64,000 bases of DNA from Qipengyuania aestuarii (GTDB lineage Bacteria > Pseudomonadota > Alphaproteobacteria > Sphingomonadales > Sphingomonadaceae). This document shows positions 25,741 through 35,324 of this stretch, piece after piece. The position numbers and the translations under genes are program-made. The notes beneath the pieces are model-generated. The model did not search any database. It was not told where the DNA came from and worked only from the letters and a program-made list of their open reading frames with translations. Each line of letters begins with the position of its first letter. Positions within the stretch are counted from its first letter, which is position 1. The DNA lies in contig NZ_JAIGNP010000003.1 of NCBI RefSeq assembly GCF_019711535.1, positions 1 through 64,000 on the forward strand, written 5' to 3'.

Positions 25741-27444
25741 ATGCAGCAGATTTCTCGGAAGGATGGGCCAGGTAAAATCAGACCGGAGCGATCCGCTCTT
25801 GCTCTATCCACGTTGTTACTTCTTGCAGCTTGTGGTTCGGGCGGGGATTCCCAGCCGCCTCCCACACCGAGCCCGTCTCCTACGCCCACTCCCGCTCCGC
25901 CCCCGTCTCCGCCAGATACCGGTGCCGGATCCGCGTTCTCCAACCCCGACGATGGCGAGATACCAGAGGCTGGCCGTCACCCTCTGGCGTTTCCCACCGC
26001 AATAGGGTTCGGAGCGCAGGCAAGCGCACGCTCGCCCAATGCCGTTGTCTATCGGATCAACAGTCTGGCGGACACAGCGGACCCGAATGATGGACTGATC
26101 ACATTGCGTGAATGCGCGCTCGCGCTTCAGGTCACCTCTCCCTATGCAATTCCTTCCGGTCGACCCCGATATTGCGTCTTTGATGTGAGCGGCCAGATAG
26201 TCATCCAATCCGAAATGCGTATCACAGTCGGCGGGCTCTACATCGCCGGCCAGACATCGCCCCAGGGCATCGAGGTAGTGCGCGGCACCGGACTGGTCGA
26301 TGCGCCGCTTTTCTATACCCGGCAGCAAAGCGACGCCATCGTGCGGCACATCCGATTTCGATATGGGAATCACCTTGATGCGCCTAGTAGCAACGGGGAC
26401 TCCGTTCGCATCGGGGACAGCAGCCGCCAGATCCTCGATCACGTGACTGCCATGTTCGGAACCGACGAGAGCCTTGATGCTGTATGCACCGATTGCACCG
26501 TCCAATTCTCGATGATCGGCCCCAATCTTTGCCGCAACGCCGGGCATGATCCGGGCAACTATCACTGCAAGACCTTTTTCATGAAACCTGTCAATCGCGT
26601 GACAGTGGCCTACAATCTGTCACAGCACGGCGACGAACGCGGAGCCAATATCGCGGGGGGCGTCCAGAGACCCACTTCCAACAGCACTGGCCAGATCGAT
26701 TACATCGGCAACACCGTATATAACTTCATCAGTGAGCCGGGGCTGATTTCCAATCAGTTCGGCAGCGTTTACCTCAACTGGGTCAACAACACCCATCTGG
26801 AGGGTGTGCTCTCGCAGGACCGGCCCGAGTCCTTCTTCCCCGCCCTGTTCGACCGGGCAACCAATGCTGCCTTCGGATTTTCAATCTACCGAGCAGGAAA
26901 TGTCAGCCGCCGTGGCTTCGGCCCCTATCCCGGCTCTACCATCGGAGCAGGCGTATACCAGACCGACTGGACTTACGCTCCCGGCATAAGCGAAAATTAC
27001 CTTCGCCCGTGGATGTTGGCAGACGCAGCCACCTCTCAAAGGACCGTGTTCGATCAGGCCGGCGCAATTCTCTGCCGGGAGGGCTCTTGCCGCGACAATG
27101 TCGACGCCCTCTACATCGAAGACGTTCGCACCTGCGACCGTCCGCCCTATCTATTCCAAGGCGGGTTCACGAGTGGAAATCCTGCAGACTACGGCGGGTT
27201 TGCCAGAATTACCGCTGGCTTTGACCCGCTGCCAGACAGCGACAATGACGGTATGCCCGACGTTTGGGAAAACCGCTTTGCCAATACCGATGCGGCGCGC
27301 TGGGATGCGAATGACGACGCAGACGGTGACGGTTATCCCAATATCGAGGAATATCTGAGCATGCTTGCCGCGGATGACAAACGCTATGGCGCCGGCCTCC
27401 TCAGTTCGTCGGGGCCATTGCCAGCAAGCAATTGCGGACGGTGA
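25741..27444 (+). CDS. Pectate-lyase-like lipoprotein with Pro-rich linker and Ca-binding tail
   Basis: Predicted lipoprotein of 567 residues. LLLLAAC is the lipobox (Cys about 31), followed by a linker of Pro/Thr/Ser repeats, then a right-handed beta-helix resembling bacterial pectate lyases (TLRECALAL, GLYIAGQTSPQGI, IVRHIRFRYGN, DHVTAMFG). The C-terminus holds two Asp-rich loops, DSDNDGMPD and DADGDGYPN, like thrombospondin type 3 or dockerin calcium repeats. ATG 25741 is preferred over 25714 because AGGCGGA lies just upstream. Sphingan loci carry a lyase gene (spsR/gelR), so EPS trimming or release at the outer membrane is plausible. Confidence 0.78.
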   Translation: MQQISRKDGPGKIRPERSALALSTLLLLAACGSGGDSQPPPTPSPSPTPTPAPPPSPPDTGAGSAFSNPDDGEIPEAGRHPLAFPTAIGFGAQASARSPNAVVYRINSLADTADPNDGLITLRECALALQVTSPYAIPSGRPRYCVFDVSGQIVIQSEMRITVGGLYIAGQTSPQGIEVVRGTGLVDAPLFYTRQQSDAIVRHIRFRYGNHLDAPSSNGDSVRIGDSSRQILDHVTAMFGTDESLDAVCTDCTVQFSMIGPNLCRNAGHDPGNYHCKTFFMKPVNRVTVAYNLSQHGDERGANIAGGVQRPTSNSTGQIDYIGNTVYNFISEPGLISNQFGSVYLNWVNNTHLEGVLSQDRPESFFPALFDRATNAAFGFSIYRAGNVSRRGFGPYPGSTIGAGVYQTDWTYAPGISENYLRPWMLADAATSQRTVFDQAGAILCREGSCRDNVDALYIEDVRTCDRPPYLFQGGFTSGNPADYGGFARITAGFDPLPDSDNDGMPDVWENRFANTDAARWDANDDADGDGYPNIEEYLSMLAADDKRYGAGLLSSSGPLPASNCGR

Positions 27445-27618
27445 AAGCGATAACGTACAGCATTCGATCCTTCAGCCAGTTCCGCGGACATTCGCGCATG
27501 CCCATCTTTCCGGCCCCACCTATACCAAAGATAGGTTGAGCCTCCCACTCACCTGACCGATCTTCGCTCTTCGACGAGACCCGGTCCAACAGGATCGCAG
27601 GAATGATGGGCTATTAGA

Positions 27619-28860
27619 ATGAGCGCAGAGCGAAAGATCACGATCTGCTTCGCTTTCGCGGGCGACAGGCTGGGCGGAAGCCACATTTCCCTGAAAGGTC
27701 TGCTCGATGAGCTTCCTCAGAGCCTTTACCGGATTTTGCTGGTCCTCGAGGTTCCGGATGGGAGGATTGCCGAATATTTCAGAGCTTATGAGCAGATTGA
27801 AGATCCTTGCGCGCTGCGAAAACCTTTCAAGGTCGGTCGCAGCTTCGGCATCGGCAACGCGCTAAGCACGCTTCCCCGAGCAATCGGTCGGGCAAAGCTG
27901 CTGAAAGACCTCGAAGTGGATATCGTTCACACCAATGACGGGCGCACCCATGCCAGTTGGGCGCTCGCCGCAAAGCTCGCGGGAGCACGCATGGTCTGGC
28001 ATCATCGCGGCGATCCCGATGCCCGCGGCACAGGAATGGTCGCGCCTTTGCTTGCCGACCAGATTGTGTCCGTATCCGATTATGCCCTGCCTACGAACCG
28101 CTGGGGGAAATTGAGACAGGCAAAGGTAATTCATAGCCCGTTCGATGTTGAGATATCGGTGGACCGCGACGACATGCGCCAACGATTGGTGGCCGAACTC
28201 GGCTGCCCCGAAGATGCGATCATCTGCGGCTATTTCGGTCAGTACATTGTTCGCAAACGTCCTGTAGCATTCATCGATGCCGTAGATGAATTGCGCAAGA
28301 TGTCGAAGCGCCCCGTCGTCGGTGTGATGTTTGGCGAGGCAAAAGACCGCTCACTGTCCGAGAGGATGCAAGACCGGCTTAGCTGCCAAACCTCCCCACC
28401 CCCGGTAACGCTCATGGGCTACCGCGATCCGGGCCACCAATGGATTGCGGCATGCGATGCCTTGTTGGTCACTGCCCTGAATGAACCACTCGGTCGCACG
28501 TTGGTCGAAGCTATGCTGGTGCGGACCCCAGTGATCGCCACTAGATCGGGTGGCAATGCAGAGGCGCTGGCACCGGATTGCGGAATTCTCGTCCCCCCCG
28601 ATGATCCTTCAGCGATGGCCAAGGCGGCACTCCGATTGCTCGGCCATCCCGAATTCGTTCGGGAGGTTACTGACCGGGCGCGGAGGATGGCGGAGAGGCG
28701 ATTTACGAAAGACCGCCACATCCGGCAGATGGAGCAGGTCTACGCCGATCTCGTCGACAGGCAGTTGCAAGCGGCCCCTGATGGCAAAGACTTGGCGATC
28801 GAGACCAGTCTGGCGCCTCCACAGCATCCCGTTCACCACCAATTCGAGGGAAAACGCTGA
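27619..28860 (+). CDS. Family 4 glycosyltransferase
   Basis: GT4 enzyme of 413 residues. The N-terminal half has FAFAGDRLGGSHISLKGL and DIVHTNDGRTHASWALAAKLAG; the donor half has GYFGQYIVRKRPVAFIDAV and NEPLGRTLVEAMLVRTPVI with the E-x7-E-like pattern, then GILVPPDDPSAMA. It probably adds one sugar of the repeat unit in the cytoplasm. The last 35 residues are polar and look like a flexible tail. Its stop codon overlaps the start of the methyltransferase (TGATG), so the two are coupled. Confidence 0.85.
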   Translation: MSAERKITICFAFAGDRLGGSHISLKGLLDELPQSLYRILLVLEVPDGRIAEYFRAYEQIEDPCALRKPFKVGRSFGIGNALSTLPRAIGRAKLLKDLEVDIVHTNDGRTHASWALAAKLAGARMVWHHRGDPDARGTGMVAPLLADQIVSVSDYALPTNRWGKLRQAKVIHSPFDVEISVDRDDMRQRLVAELGCPEDAIICGYFGQYIVRKRPVAFIDAVDELRKMSKRPVVGVMFGEAKDRSLSERMQDRLSCQTSPPPVTLMGYRDPGHQWIAACDALLVTALNEPLGRTLVEAMLVRTPVIATRSGGNAEALAPDCGILVPPDDPSAMAKAALRLLGHPEFVREVTDRARRMAERRFTKDRHIRQMEQVYADLVDRQLQAAPDGKDLAIETSLAPPQHPVHHQFEGKR

Positions 28861-29807
28861 TGATCGCCAGGATCGAGCAACTCGACGGCGCCCTGCGATG
28901 CCCGAAAACCTATCGACCTATCCGTTTCGACCGGAAAAGTGGCAGGCTTGCCATGGCCGATACCGGGAAGGACTGCGACTTTCCGCTCGCCGGAGACCTG
29001 CCGGTTCTCATCGATTTCGAGCGATCTGTGATCCAGCGCGAGGATGTGATCACGACTAGCGCGGCGAGTGTGATTTCACGGCCCCAACATTCCTCCTTGG
29101 CTAAATTGATCAAGGCGGTTCTCTCTCCGGAAAAGAAGGCCACAAAGCGGAACGTTGCGACTTTAATCGAAAAGATCAAATGTGCGTCAGCCGCCCCCCG
29201 CATACTGGTTATTGGAGGCGGAAGCGTCGGTCAGGGCATGGATGCAATCTATGACGATCCAGCCATCACGGTCAGCTCATTTGATATCTATGCGACCCCG
29301 CTGGTTCAGTTTGTAGCGGACGCGCACGACATCCCGATTATCGATGACTATTACGATGGAGTGGTCATCCAGGCAGTGCTCGAACACGTGCTCGAGCCGC
29401 AACGTGTCGTCGACGAGATCTGGCGAGTGCTGAAGCCCGGCGGCCTCGTCTATGCGGAGACCCCCTTCATGCAACAGGTTCATGAAGCTGCGTATGATTT
29501 CACGCGTTTCAGCGAAAGGGGCCATCGGTACCTGTTTCGCAAATTCGCTTTGATTGATTCAGGCGCTTCCGCAGGACCCGGGCGCACGTTGATGTGGGCC
29601 GTGGATTATTTCGCCCGCAGCGTCTTCCGCTCTCGCACAGCAGGGAAGCTTGCCAAGCTCGCATTCTTCTGGGCGCAGTACTTCGACAGTTTCATTCCGG
29701 AGAGCTTTGCTGTTGATGGAGCGAGCGGGGTATATTTTCTGGGCTCGAAATCGAATGAAGTCCTGAGCCCGGAAACTCTCATCGAAAATTACTCAGGCGC
29801 CCAGTAA
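28860..29807 (+). CDS. SAM-dependent methyltransferase with Trm112-like N-terminus
   Basis: Protein of 315 residues. The first 50 residues (LRCPKTYRPIRF, then FPLAGDLPVLIDF) resemble the Trm112-like zinc-ribbon domain that precedes many class I methyltransferases, though only part of the cysteine set is kept. The methyltransferase core shows LVIGGGSVGQGMD (motif I, about 117-129), VIQAVLEHVLEP and EIWRVLKPGGLVYAETPF. It may O-methylate a sugar of the repeat. ATG 28860 overlaps the GT stop by one base. Its end overlaps the convergent GT gene by 29 bp. Confidence 0.78.
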   Translation: MIARIEQLDGALRCPKTYRPIRFDRKSGRLAMADTGKDCDFPLAGDLPVLIDFERSVIQREDVITTSAASVISRPQHSSLAKLIKAVLSPEKKATKRNVATLIEKIKCASAAPRILVIGGGSVGQGMDAIYDDPAITVSSFDIYATPLVQFVADAHDIPIIDDYYDGVVIQAVLEHVLEPQRVVDEIWRVLKPGGLVYAETPFMQQVHEAAYDFTRFSERGHRYLFRKFALIDSGASAGPGRTLMWAVDYFARSVFRSRTAGKLAKLAFFWAQYFDSFIPESFAVDGASGVYFLGSKSNEVLSPETLIENYSGAQ

Positions 29808-30960
29808 CCGGCCCGGTCCGCTTGCTCCGCTGCCAATCCTCAAGGCAGGCCGCATGCAGCGTGTTATAATGGGCCGCGACGTTCCCGATGGCGTAGTCGG
29901 AAACGATCCGTTTGCGACCTGCCCGCCCCATGGCGGCACGTTCGCATGCGGGCAGCGCGGCCATGGCAAGCAAGGCCTGAGTTAGGGCGTCAGTATCTTT
30001 CCGCGGAACCACCAAACCGTGATGACCGACGATACGGGCGCTGTCTCCGACATCTGTGGCTACCACTGGCACCCCGCAAGCCAGCGCTTCGCCGAGGACG
30101 TTGGGGAAACCCTCGCCCCAAGCAGAAGGAAGTACCAGCAGATCTATTCCCGGCAGCCAGTCCGCCACATCGGAGCGAGCTCCGCACATCAATACGCTGT
30201 CTGGTGACATATGATCGGCGATTGGAGTTGCAATCTCAGGCGGAGGATTTTCGAATCCGTGACCGACCAGCAGAAGCTGAATGTCGGCGCCTTTTGCTCG
30301 CGCGTCCGAAACCGCAGACACCAACCGCATCTGGTCCTTCATGGGGTGAAATCGTGCGACGCATGCTATGCGGAACGTTCCGTCCGAAAACCCGAAGAGA
30401 GCCTGAGCCAATTTGCGAGCGCCGGGATCTGGCGCAAAGCGCTCGGTATCGAAGCCATTGGGCAACACCAATCCGTCTCGGGGAGAGTAGCCAAGGGCTT
30501 CGTGCTGTACGCGCGAAGCATACGCGTTGTAGACAATGGCCTGGGGACCATTCGAGATCCACGCGCTGACCTTTAGCAATTGACGCGTCTGCCAGCTCTC
30601 CATCGCAAGATCCGGAATTGAGTGACGGATGTTCCAGACTAGAGGCAAGGAACGAGTGCAAAGCTTGCGGGCCAAGCTGGCCGCCAGATTTCCGTGATAC
30701 ATCCATCCATGGATCAAATCGGGCGCTATATCCTCGACAAGCTGGCGCAACCGTAAAATAGACCAAGGGCCCGCCATACCGCGTCGCATTCCAAGCGAAT
30801 GAACCCTGATGCCGCAAGCAGCAATCCTTGAAGCGGCCGGACCGGGAGGCAGCAGCGAGAGGACCTCATGGTCATCGGCACCGCCCTGCTCCATCAGCTT
30901 GGCGAGCATGTTCTCGGCACCTCCGAAGTTGAGGGCTGTGATAATGTGAAGGATTTTCAT
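29779..30960 (-). CDS. Family 4 glycosyltransferase
   Basis: GT4 enzyme of 393 residues. N-terminal LHIITALNFGGAENML and LIHGWMYHGNLAASLA are typical of EPS/capsule GT4 enzymes; the donor domain has ACVARFHPMKDQMRLVSAV and SAWGEGFPNVLGEALACG. Start ATG 30960 is the natural one. The gene is on the opposite strand from the GT/methyltransferase pair and shares 29 bp at its 3' end with the methyltransferase. The upstream neighbour on the same strand, 30 bp away, is the second lyase-like lipoprotein, so they may be co-transcribed. Confidence 0.87.
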   Translation of the reverse strand: MKILHIITALNFGGAENMLAKLMEQGGADDHEVLSLLPPGPAASRIAACGIRVHSLGMRRGMAGPWSILRLRQLVEDIAPDLIHGWMYHGNLAASLARKLCTRSLPLVWNIRHSIPDLAMESWQTRQLLKVSAWISNGPQAIVYNAYASRVQHEALGYSPRDGLVLPNGFDTERFAPDPGARKLAQALFGFSDGTFRIACVARFHPMKDQMRLVSAVSDARAKGADIQLLLVGHGFENPPPEIATPIADHMSPDSVLMCGARSDVADWLPGIDLLVLPSAWGEGFPNVLGEALACGVPVVATDVGDSARIVGHHGLVVPRKDTDALTQALLAMAALPACERAAMGRAGRKRIVSDYAIGNVAAHYNTLHAACLEDWQRSKRTGPVTGRLSNFR

Positions 30961-30990
30961 GCCGATCCCATTGTCTACCCTTGCGCAGCG

Positions 30991-32376
30991 CTAGGCACCG
31001 GCCTGCGAGTTCGCAGCACGGGTTAGCTGGCGATGCCGCTCGTCAAGCCAGTCTTCGAGGTTTGCGATGCCATCGCCGTCTGCATCCTCCCAGGCATCGG
31101 GAAAGTCGGCATTTGAACCATTGTCCCTTTCCCACCCGTCCGGCATGCCGTCGCGATCGGTGTCGGCTGCCGCGCGGGCCGCTGAGAAAAATGGGATGGC
31201 GCCAGGCCTTTTCGCAATCGCACCAGCGCGCCTGCGCACATCGTCCACTACCCGGCGATCAAGCGGATCACGAGGGAAGGCACCCGCGTTATTCAGGACG
31301 CTTTCGTAAGCCTGCGCCGCCAAGCTGGGCGAAATCGTCAATGTGCATGCCGGCTGCGCCACTTCGATTTCACTGAGATCTTCGTCACGCTGGCGGAAAT
31401 TGCCGATGAACTGATTGCCGGTGGCATAAACCTCTGCAGAGCCTTTGCTTGCGATGCGCTGGCGTTTGATACCAATCGCGTTATCGAGCGTGTCCGGACC
31501 GGCGACGAAAGAGTTTCCGATGATCGCCACCGGTGTTCCACCATAGCTTTCCCAAACCTCGGCGAACTCGGATCGTGCGTTGTAGAACACATTGTTCACC
31601 ACCTCGACACAGGACCCGGGCGGAAAATTGATATCCGGGTTTCGATCACCGCTATGCGCGCATAGGTTCCCGACGAAACTGAAATGCTGGGGCATACGCG
31701 GATCAGAAGCGAGCAACGCGCACTTGTCATGATCGGGAATCCCCCACGAAAAGACGGAATTGCTGATGGTTATGAAGTTGTTGCGGTCGTAGCCGTTTAC
31801 CAGCTCGTCGCGCGCCCAACTGGCGCTTACGTGGTCGATGATGACATGCGAGCTCTTCTCCACGGTAATGGAATCCTCGCTGCCCCTCCTATTACCGATA
31901 CGGTCGTTACGCACACGGATGTGCCGCACAATAACGTCGTGCGTTTCCTTGATCACCAGAGGTGTGCGTCCAACTTCTCCACCCCCATGGGCCAAAGTAA
32001 TACCCTCGCCGGGAGCCGATTGCCCCGCAATGGTGATGAAGGGGTGCCGGATACGCGGCGGCGGACCGGTAAACCGGATCAGTCCTGACACACGGAAAAC
32101 GCAGACCCGCGGTCCCATAGCCTCGATACATTCGCGCAAGGTTCCGGGGCCGGAATCCGCAAGAGAAACGACCTGCATGATCCTGCCTCCCCGGCCGCCC
32201 TTGCTTCGCGATCCGTAGCCTTCAGCCCCGGGGAAGGCGGGAATGTGCGGAGCTTTCCAAGCCGCTGTCGCCTCGTCTGCCTGCGTGCCGCTCTCTGCAG
32301 GCCGGGAACAGGCGACCAGCGCCAACGCCACTGCTAGGCACAACGTGAAAGGCAAAGGGGTCCGTCTGTTTCTCAT
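30991..32376 (-). CDS. Second pectate-lyase-like lipoprotein
   Basis: Predicted lipoprotein of 461 residues: LALVACS is a lipobox with Cys at about 23. The mature part starts with FPGAEGYGSRSKGG, a common opening of PL1-like beta-helix proteins, then LADSGPGTLRECIEA, ITIAGQSAPGEG, VIVRHIRVRND and VSASWARDE. The C-terminus again has Asp-rich loops (DTDRDGMPD, DADGDGIAN). It shares this plan with the lyase-like protein at 25741-27444 but lacks the Pro-rich linker, so the two are paralogous in design rather than recent copies. Probable role: cleaving or anchoring the EPS at the outer membrane. Confidence 0.8.
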   Translation of the reverse strand: MRNRRTPLPFTLCLAVALALVACSRPAESGTQADEATAAWKAPHIPAFPGAEGYGSRSKGGRGGRIMQVVSLADSGPGTLRECIEAMGPRVCVFRVSGLIRFTGPPPRIRHPFITIAGQSAPGEGITLAHGGGEVGRTPLVIKETHDVIVRHIRVRNDRIGNRRGSEDSITVEKSSHVIIDHVSASWARDELVNGYDRNNFITISNSVFSWGIPDHDKCALLASDPRMPQHFSFVGNLCAHSGDRNPDINFPPGSCVEVVNNVFYNARSEFAEVWESYGGTPVAIIGNSFVAGPDTLDNAIGIKRQRIASKGSAEVYATGNQFIGNFRQRDEDLSEIEVAQPACTLTISPSLAAQAYESVLNNAGAFPRDPLDRRVVDDVRRRAGAIAKRPGAIPFFSAARAAADTDRDGMPDGWERDNGSNADFPDAWEDADGDGIANLEDWLDERHRQLTRAANSQAGA

Positions 32377-32697
32377 AGGCAGTATTATTTTCCGGAGACC
32401 TGTCGCATAGGACTGAGGCGGATTATGCCAGAAAACTGCATTTCCTGAGATATCTTGTATACGGCTCAGCCGGGTATTGCTGGTGACCCACTTTCGACGC
32501 GTGGAATAGGTATCCCTCCGAAAGGCGTAGTTTCGGCCTCATAATTGCCGCGCGCGGCCCGCCATCAGGGGCAGGCGATAGCCAAACCCGCCTTTGGTCG
32601 GGCAGCGCAGATACTTTACCAGTTCGGTGCGATGGGCACTCTGCAAAACCATTATGGATTTGATCCGCGCACGCCCCGGCATGACGCATGGAGCGAA
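32377..32697. other. Divergent intergenic region before the Wzy candidate
   Basis: About 320 bp between a minus-strand lipoprotein gene and the plus-strand polymerase gene. The polymerase frame is open back to 32545, with ATG 32632 available, but the encoded residues there are polar and unlike a Wzy N-terminus. No dyad or RNA gene was recognised; promoters for both directions are expected here. Confidence 0.45.
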
Positions 32698-33990
32698 ATG
32701 CCATCCTCCAAAGCGACCGTGTCGCTCGACAAGGTGCTAACTGTATTTCTTCTGATCGGGGTCTTTTCGGTTTCCTGGCATATCGTCAGGCCCGGCAATC
32801 TCAACTTCACCATTTCGGATGCTGCGTTTCTCATGGTTGTGCTGGGATTAGTCGGCACGGCGAGACTGAACCTCGCACCCTTCGCGGGCCTGTCTGCAGC
32901 CTGGCTGTTCTCTCTTATCCTGATGCTGAGCAGCTTGTTTGTCAGCACGCTGGTGAACGGGGAGATCACCCGCTGGCTCATCGTCGCCCTGCAATACAGC
33001 TTTGCCTATTTGCTGCTGCCGATGATGTTCGCCAGCTTCGGTCACAGGACACTGCAGCGCTGCGTGGTATTCTACGTGCTTGGGGTCACATTTTCACAGG
33101 CTGTCGGGAATATCGCCAATATCTTTTTTGACTACGCAGACACTGCGCCATACCTGGGCAACAACTTCATCACCGGCATGGGCAGGCTCGGCGCGTTCTC
33201 TGGAAACGCCAACAACAACAGCGCCATGGCGGGCTTCGCTCTGGTCCTCCTCTTTTACGTCGTCGACCGCAGACTGATGAACCCACTGCTCAGCGTCATT
33301 TGCGCTTTGCTTCTTCTTTGGGGGCTTCTTTCGTCAGCCAGCTTCGGCGGCTTTGTCATTTGCCTGTCAGCGAGTGCCCTCGTGATGCTAGTCCGCTGGC
33401 CGCACCGGGCCGTCGTCGCCTTTCTCGCCATTCTGGCAATTGGCGCTGCCTACATGTCGAGCGGCCTCCCACTGCCGGCCCCCTTTGAACAGCGGGTTCT
33501 CGGCGCTCTTTCGGGCGGGGGACTCGAAGAAGCAGGGACGTTCACCGGGCGGATGGAACTGGCTGAAGAGGCGTGGCGGATGGCAGGGGACACCTTGGTG
33601 GTCGGTCTGGGCACGGATGGATTCCGGGTTGTCAGCATGCATCAGGCGCCGGTCCATGTTTTCCCCCTGCTCCTCCTTACTGAAGCAGGTCTGCTAGGCC
33701 TGATCGGTTTTATCGCTCTTCTAGGCCTCATGTGGTTCCGCGGCCTTTCAGGAATTTCCGATAATCCGCAGCGCGGTATCATCTGCATCGGGGTGCTGCT
33801 GATTTTCAGCCTCTTCACGCTTACGGTGCCACACATGTATGCGCGGCTCTGGCTTGCACCGATTTTCTTGGCGCTGCTTAGCTGCCTGCAAAAGGAGCCT
33901 ATTCAGGCGAGATCGCGGTCATCACGCGAGATCGAGAAAAAGCGCGGAGCTGACGTACCCAAATCCGACCAGCTTGGCATCTTCCAATGA
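32698..33990 (+). CDS. O-antigen ligase/polymerase-like membrane protein (Wzy candidate)
   Basis: Polytopic protein of 430 residues with about 11-12 hydrophobic helices and a long periplasmic loop between about 255 and 300 (containing GTFTGRMELAEEAW and GLGTDGFRVVS), as in Wzy_C/WaaL proteins. It would polymerise repeat units at the periplasmic face. Wzy proteins diverge strongly, so polymerase versus ligase is decided here by context: a flippase follows with an ATGA overlap, and no LPS core genes are near. ATG 32698 (GGAG close upstream) is preferred; ATG 32632 would add 22 residues. Confidence 0.78.
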   Translation: MPSSKATVSLDKVLTVFLLIGVFSVSWHIVRPGNLNFTISDAAFLMVVLGLVGTARLNLAPFAGLSAAWLFSLILMLSSLFVSTLVNGEITRWLIVALQYSFAYLLLPMMFASFGHRTLQRCVVFYVLGVTFSQAVGNIANIFFDYADTAPYLGNNFITGMGRLGAFSGNANNNSAMAGFALVLLFYVVDRRLMNPLLSVICALLLLWGLLSSASFGGFVICLSASALVMLVRWPHRAVVAFLAILAIGAAYMSSGLPLPAPFEQRVLGALSGGGLEEAGTFTGRMELAEEAWRMAGDTLVVGLGTDGFRVVSMHQAPVHVFPLLLLTEAGLLGLIGFIALLGLMWFRGLSGISDNPQRGIICIGVLLIFSLFTLTVPHMYARLWLAPIFLALLSCLQKEPIQARSRSSREIEKKRGADVPKSDQLGIFQ

Positions 33991-35321
33991 AAAGCACGGC
34001 GAAAACCCTGCTGCGCTCACGCATCGAAAGCGTGCTGCACCTGATGACCGGAAGTGTCGGCAATGCCATTGTCATGATCGGCAGCTTAGCACTCGCCACC
34101 AGAGCACTCGGTCCTGAGGCATTCGGTGTCATGGCCATGACCTTGGCGGTAGGCCGCGTTTGCGAACGCATCGTCCGCTTCGAGTCCTGGCAACCGCTGG
34201 TACGCTATGCTGCAACAGAGGAAGCCGCTGCCGACCCTCAGCGCATGTCGCGGCTCTACCTATTCGGTCTCGTCCTAGACGTCGTGGGCGCGATCGTCGC
34301 CGCGCTTCTTTCGATAATTGTAGGATTTGTACTTACCCGCTTTTTCGCTTTCCCGCCCGAGATGTTCTCACTTGTCGCGATCTATTCCGTCGCGATTGCC
34401 CTTAACCTTCGCGGCATGTCGTCGGCAGTAATGCGAATGGCAGGCATGTTCCGCACGATGGCCTATATCGTTTTTCTCGCGGGCTTCCTGCGCCTGTTCC
34501 TTGCCGCGATCTTCTACTGGGCGGGCAGCGGCCTCATGACTTTTGTTTGGGTGTGGACCATATCTCAGGTGATCGATGCCCTGTTTTACAACTTCATCGC
34601 TTTCCGACAGCTGAGCCGCCAGCGCACTCCCTCTCCGCTACGCGCTCGCATCGGCAATCTTTTAAAGGACTTTCCTGGTTTCCTGAGTTTCGCCTTTACG
34701 ACCAACGCTTCCAGCGCACTGCGTACCATCACTCATGAAGCCGACACTTTGATTGTAGGCGCATTGACTGACAGCGCGGAAGCTGCCGGCTTTTATCATC
34801 TGGCAAAGCGGATGGCGAAGGTAGCCATGGCCTGCGGCGAGATGATCCAGATGGTGGTCTACCCCGATCTGGCAAGGATTTGGGCAAGTCGGGTAAGGAG
34901 CAAGTTCCGCCAGATCATCCTCGGCGTGCAAGGCCTGCTGGCGGTGATAATGGGCGGCATTATCCTCGCTGCTTTTCTGGTGGGGAAGACGCTGGTTCCG
35001 CTCGCTTTCGGAACAGGCTTTGCCCCTGCATATCCGATCCTGATGGCGCAATTGACCGCGGTCTTCCTGATCATGCATTCCGCCCCTTCACGCTCGGCGC
35101 TGCTTGCCATGAACCGCCCGCTGTATGTCCTCGCAACGGCGGCCTTTTCGACTGCTGTGTTTCTCGGTATCGCGCTCCAAACCATTCCAATCTACGGAGC
35201 GATAGGGGCAAGCTACGCGCATATCGGATTCGGGCTGGTCACGGCCGTTCTGCTCGACGTTTGGATGTGGAAGAATTTTCACCGTCGGACGGCGTCGCCC
35301 GACGCGATAGAGGCATCCTAG
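33987..35321 (+). CDS. Polysaccharide flippase (Wzx candidate)
   Basis: MATE/MOP-superfamily membrane protein of 444 residues with about 12-14 helices. The N-terminal TGSVGNAIVMIGSLALATRALGPEAFG region and internal FLSFAFTTNASSALRTITHEADTLIVG are typical of oligosaccharide flippases. It would move the undecaprenyl-linked repeat unit to the periplasm. ATG 33987 overlaps the stop of the polymerase gene (ATGA). The convergent asparagine-synthase-like gene ends only 3 bp beyond its stop, leaving no room for a separate terminator. Confidence 0.88.
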   Translation: MKSTAKTLLRSRIESVLHLMTGSVGNAIVMIGSLALATRALGPEAFGVMAMTLAVGRVCERIVRFESWQPLVRYAATEEAAADPQRMSRLYLFGLVLDVVGAIVAALLSIIVGFVLTRFFAFPPEMFSLVAIYSVAIALNLRGMSSAVMRMAGMFRTMAYIVFLAGFLRLFLAAIFYWAGSGLMTFVWVWTISQVIDALFYNFIAFRQLSRQRTPSPLRARIGNLLKDFPGFLSFAFTTNASSALRTITHEADTLIVGALTDSAEAAGFYHLAKRMAKVAMACGEMIQMVVYPDLARIWASRVRSKFRQIILGVQGLLAVIMGGIILAAFLVGKTLVPLAFGTGFAPAYPILMAQLTAVFLIMHSAPSRSALLAMNRPLYVLATAAFSTAVFLGIALQTIPIYGAIGASYAHIGFGLVTAVLLDVWMWKNFHRRTASPDAIEAS

Positions 35322-35324
35322 GGT

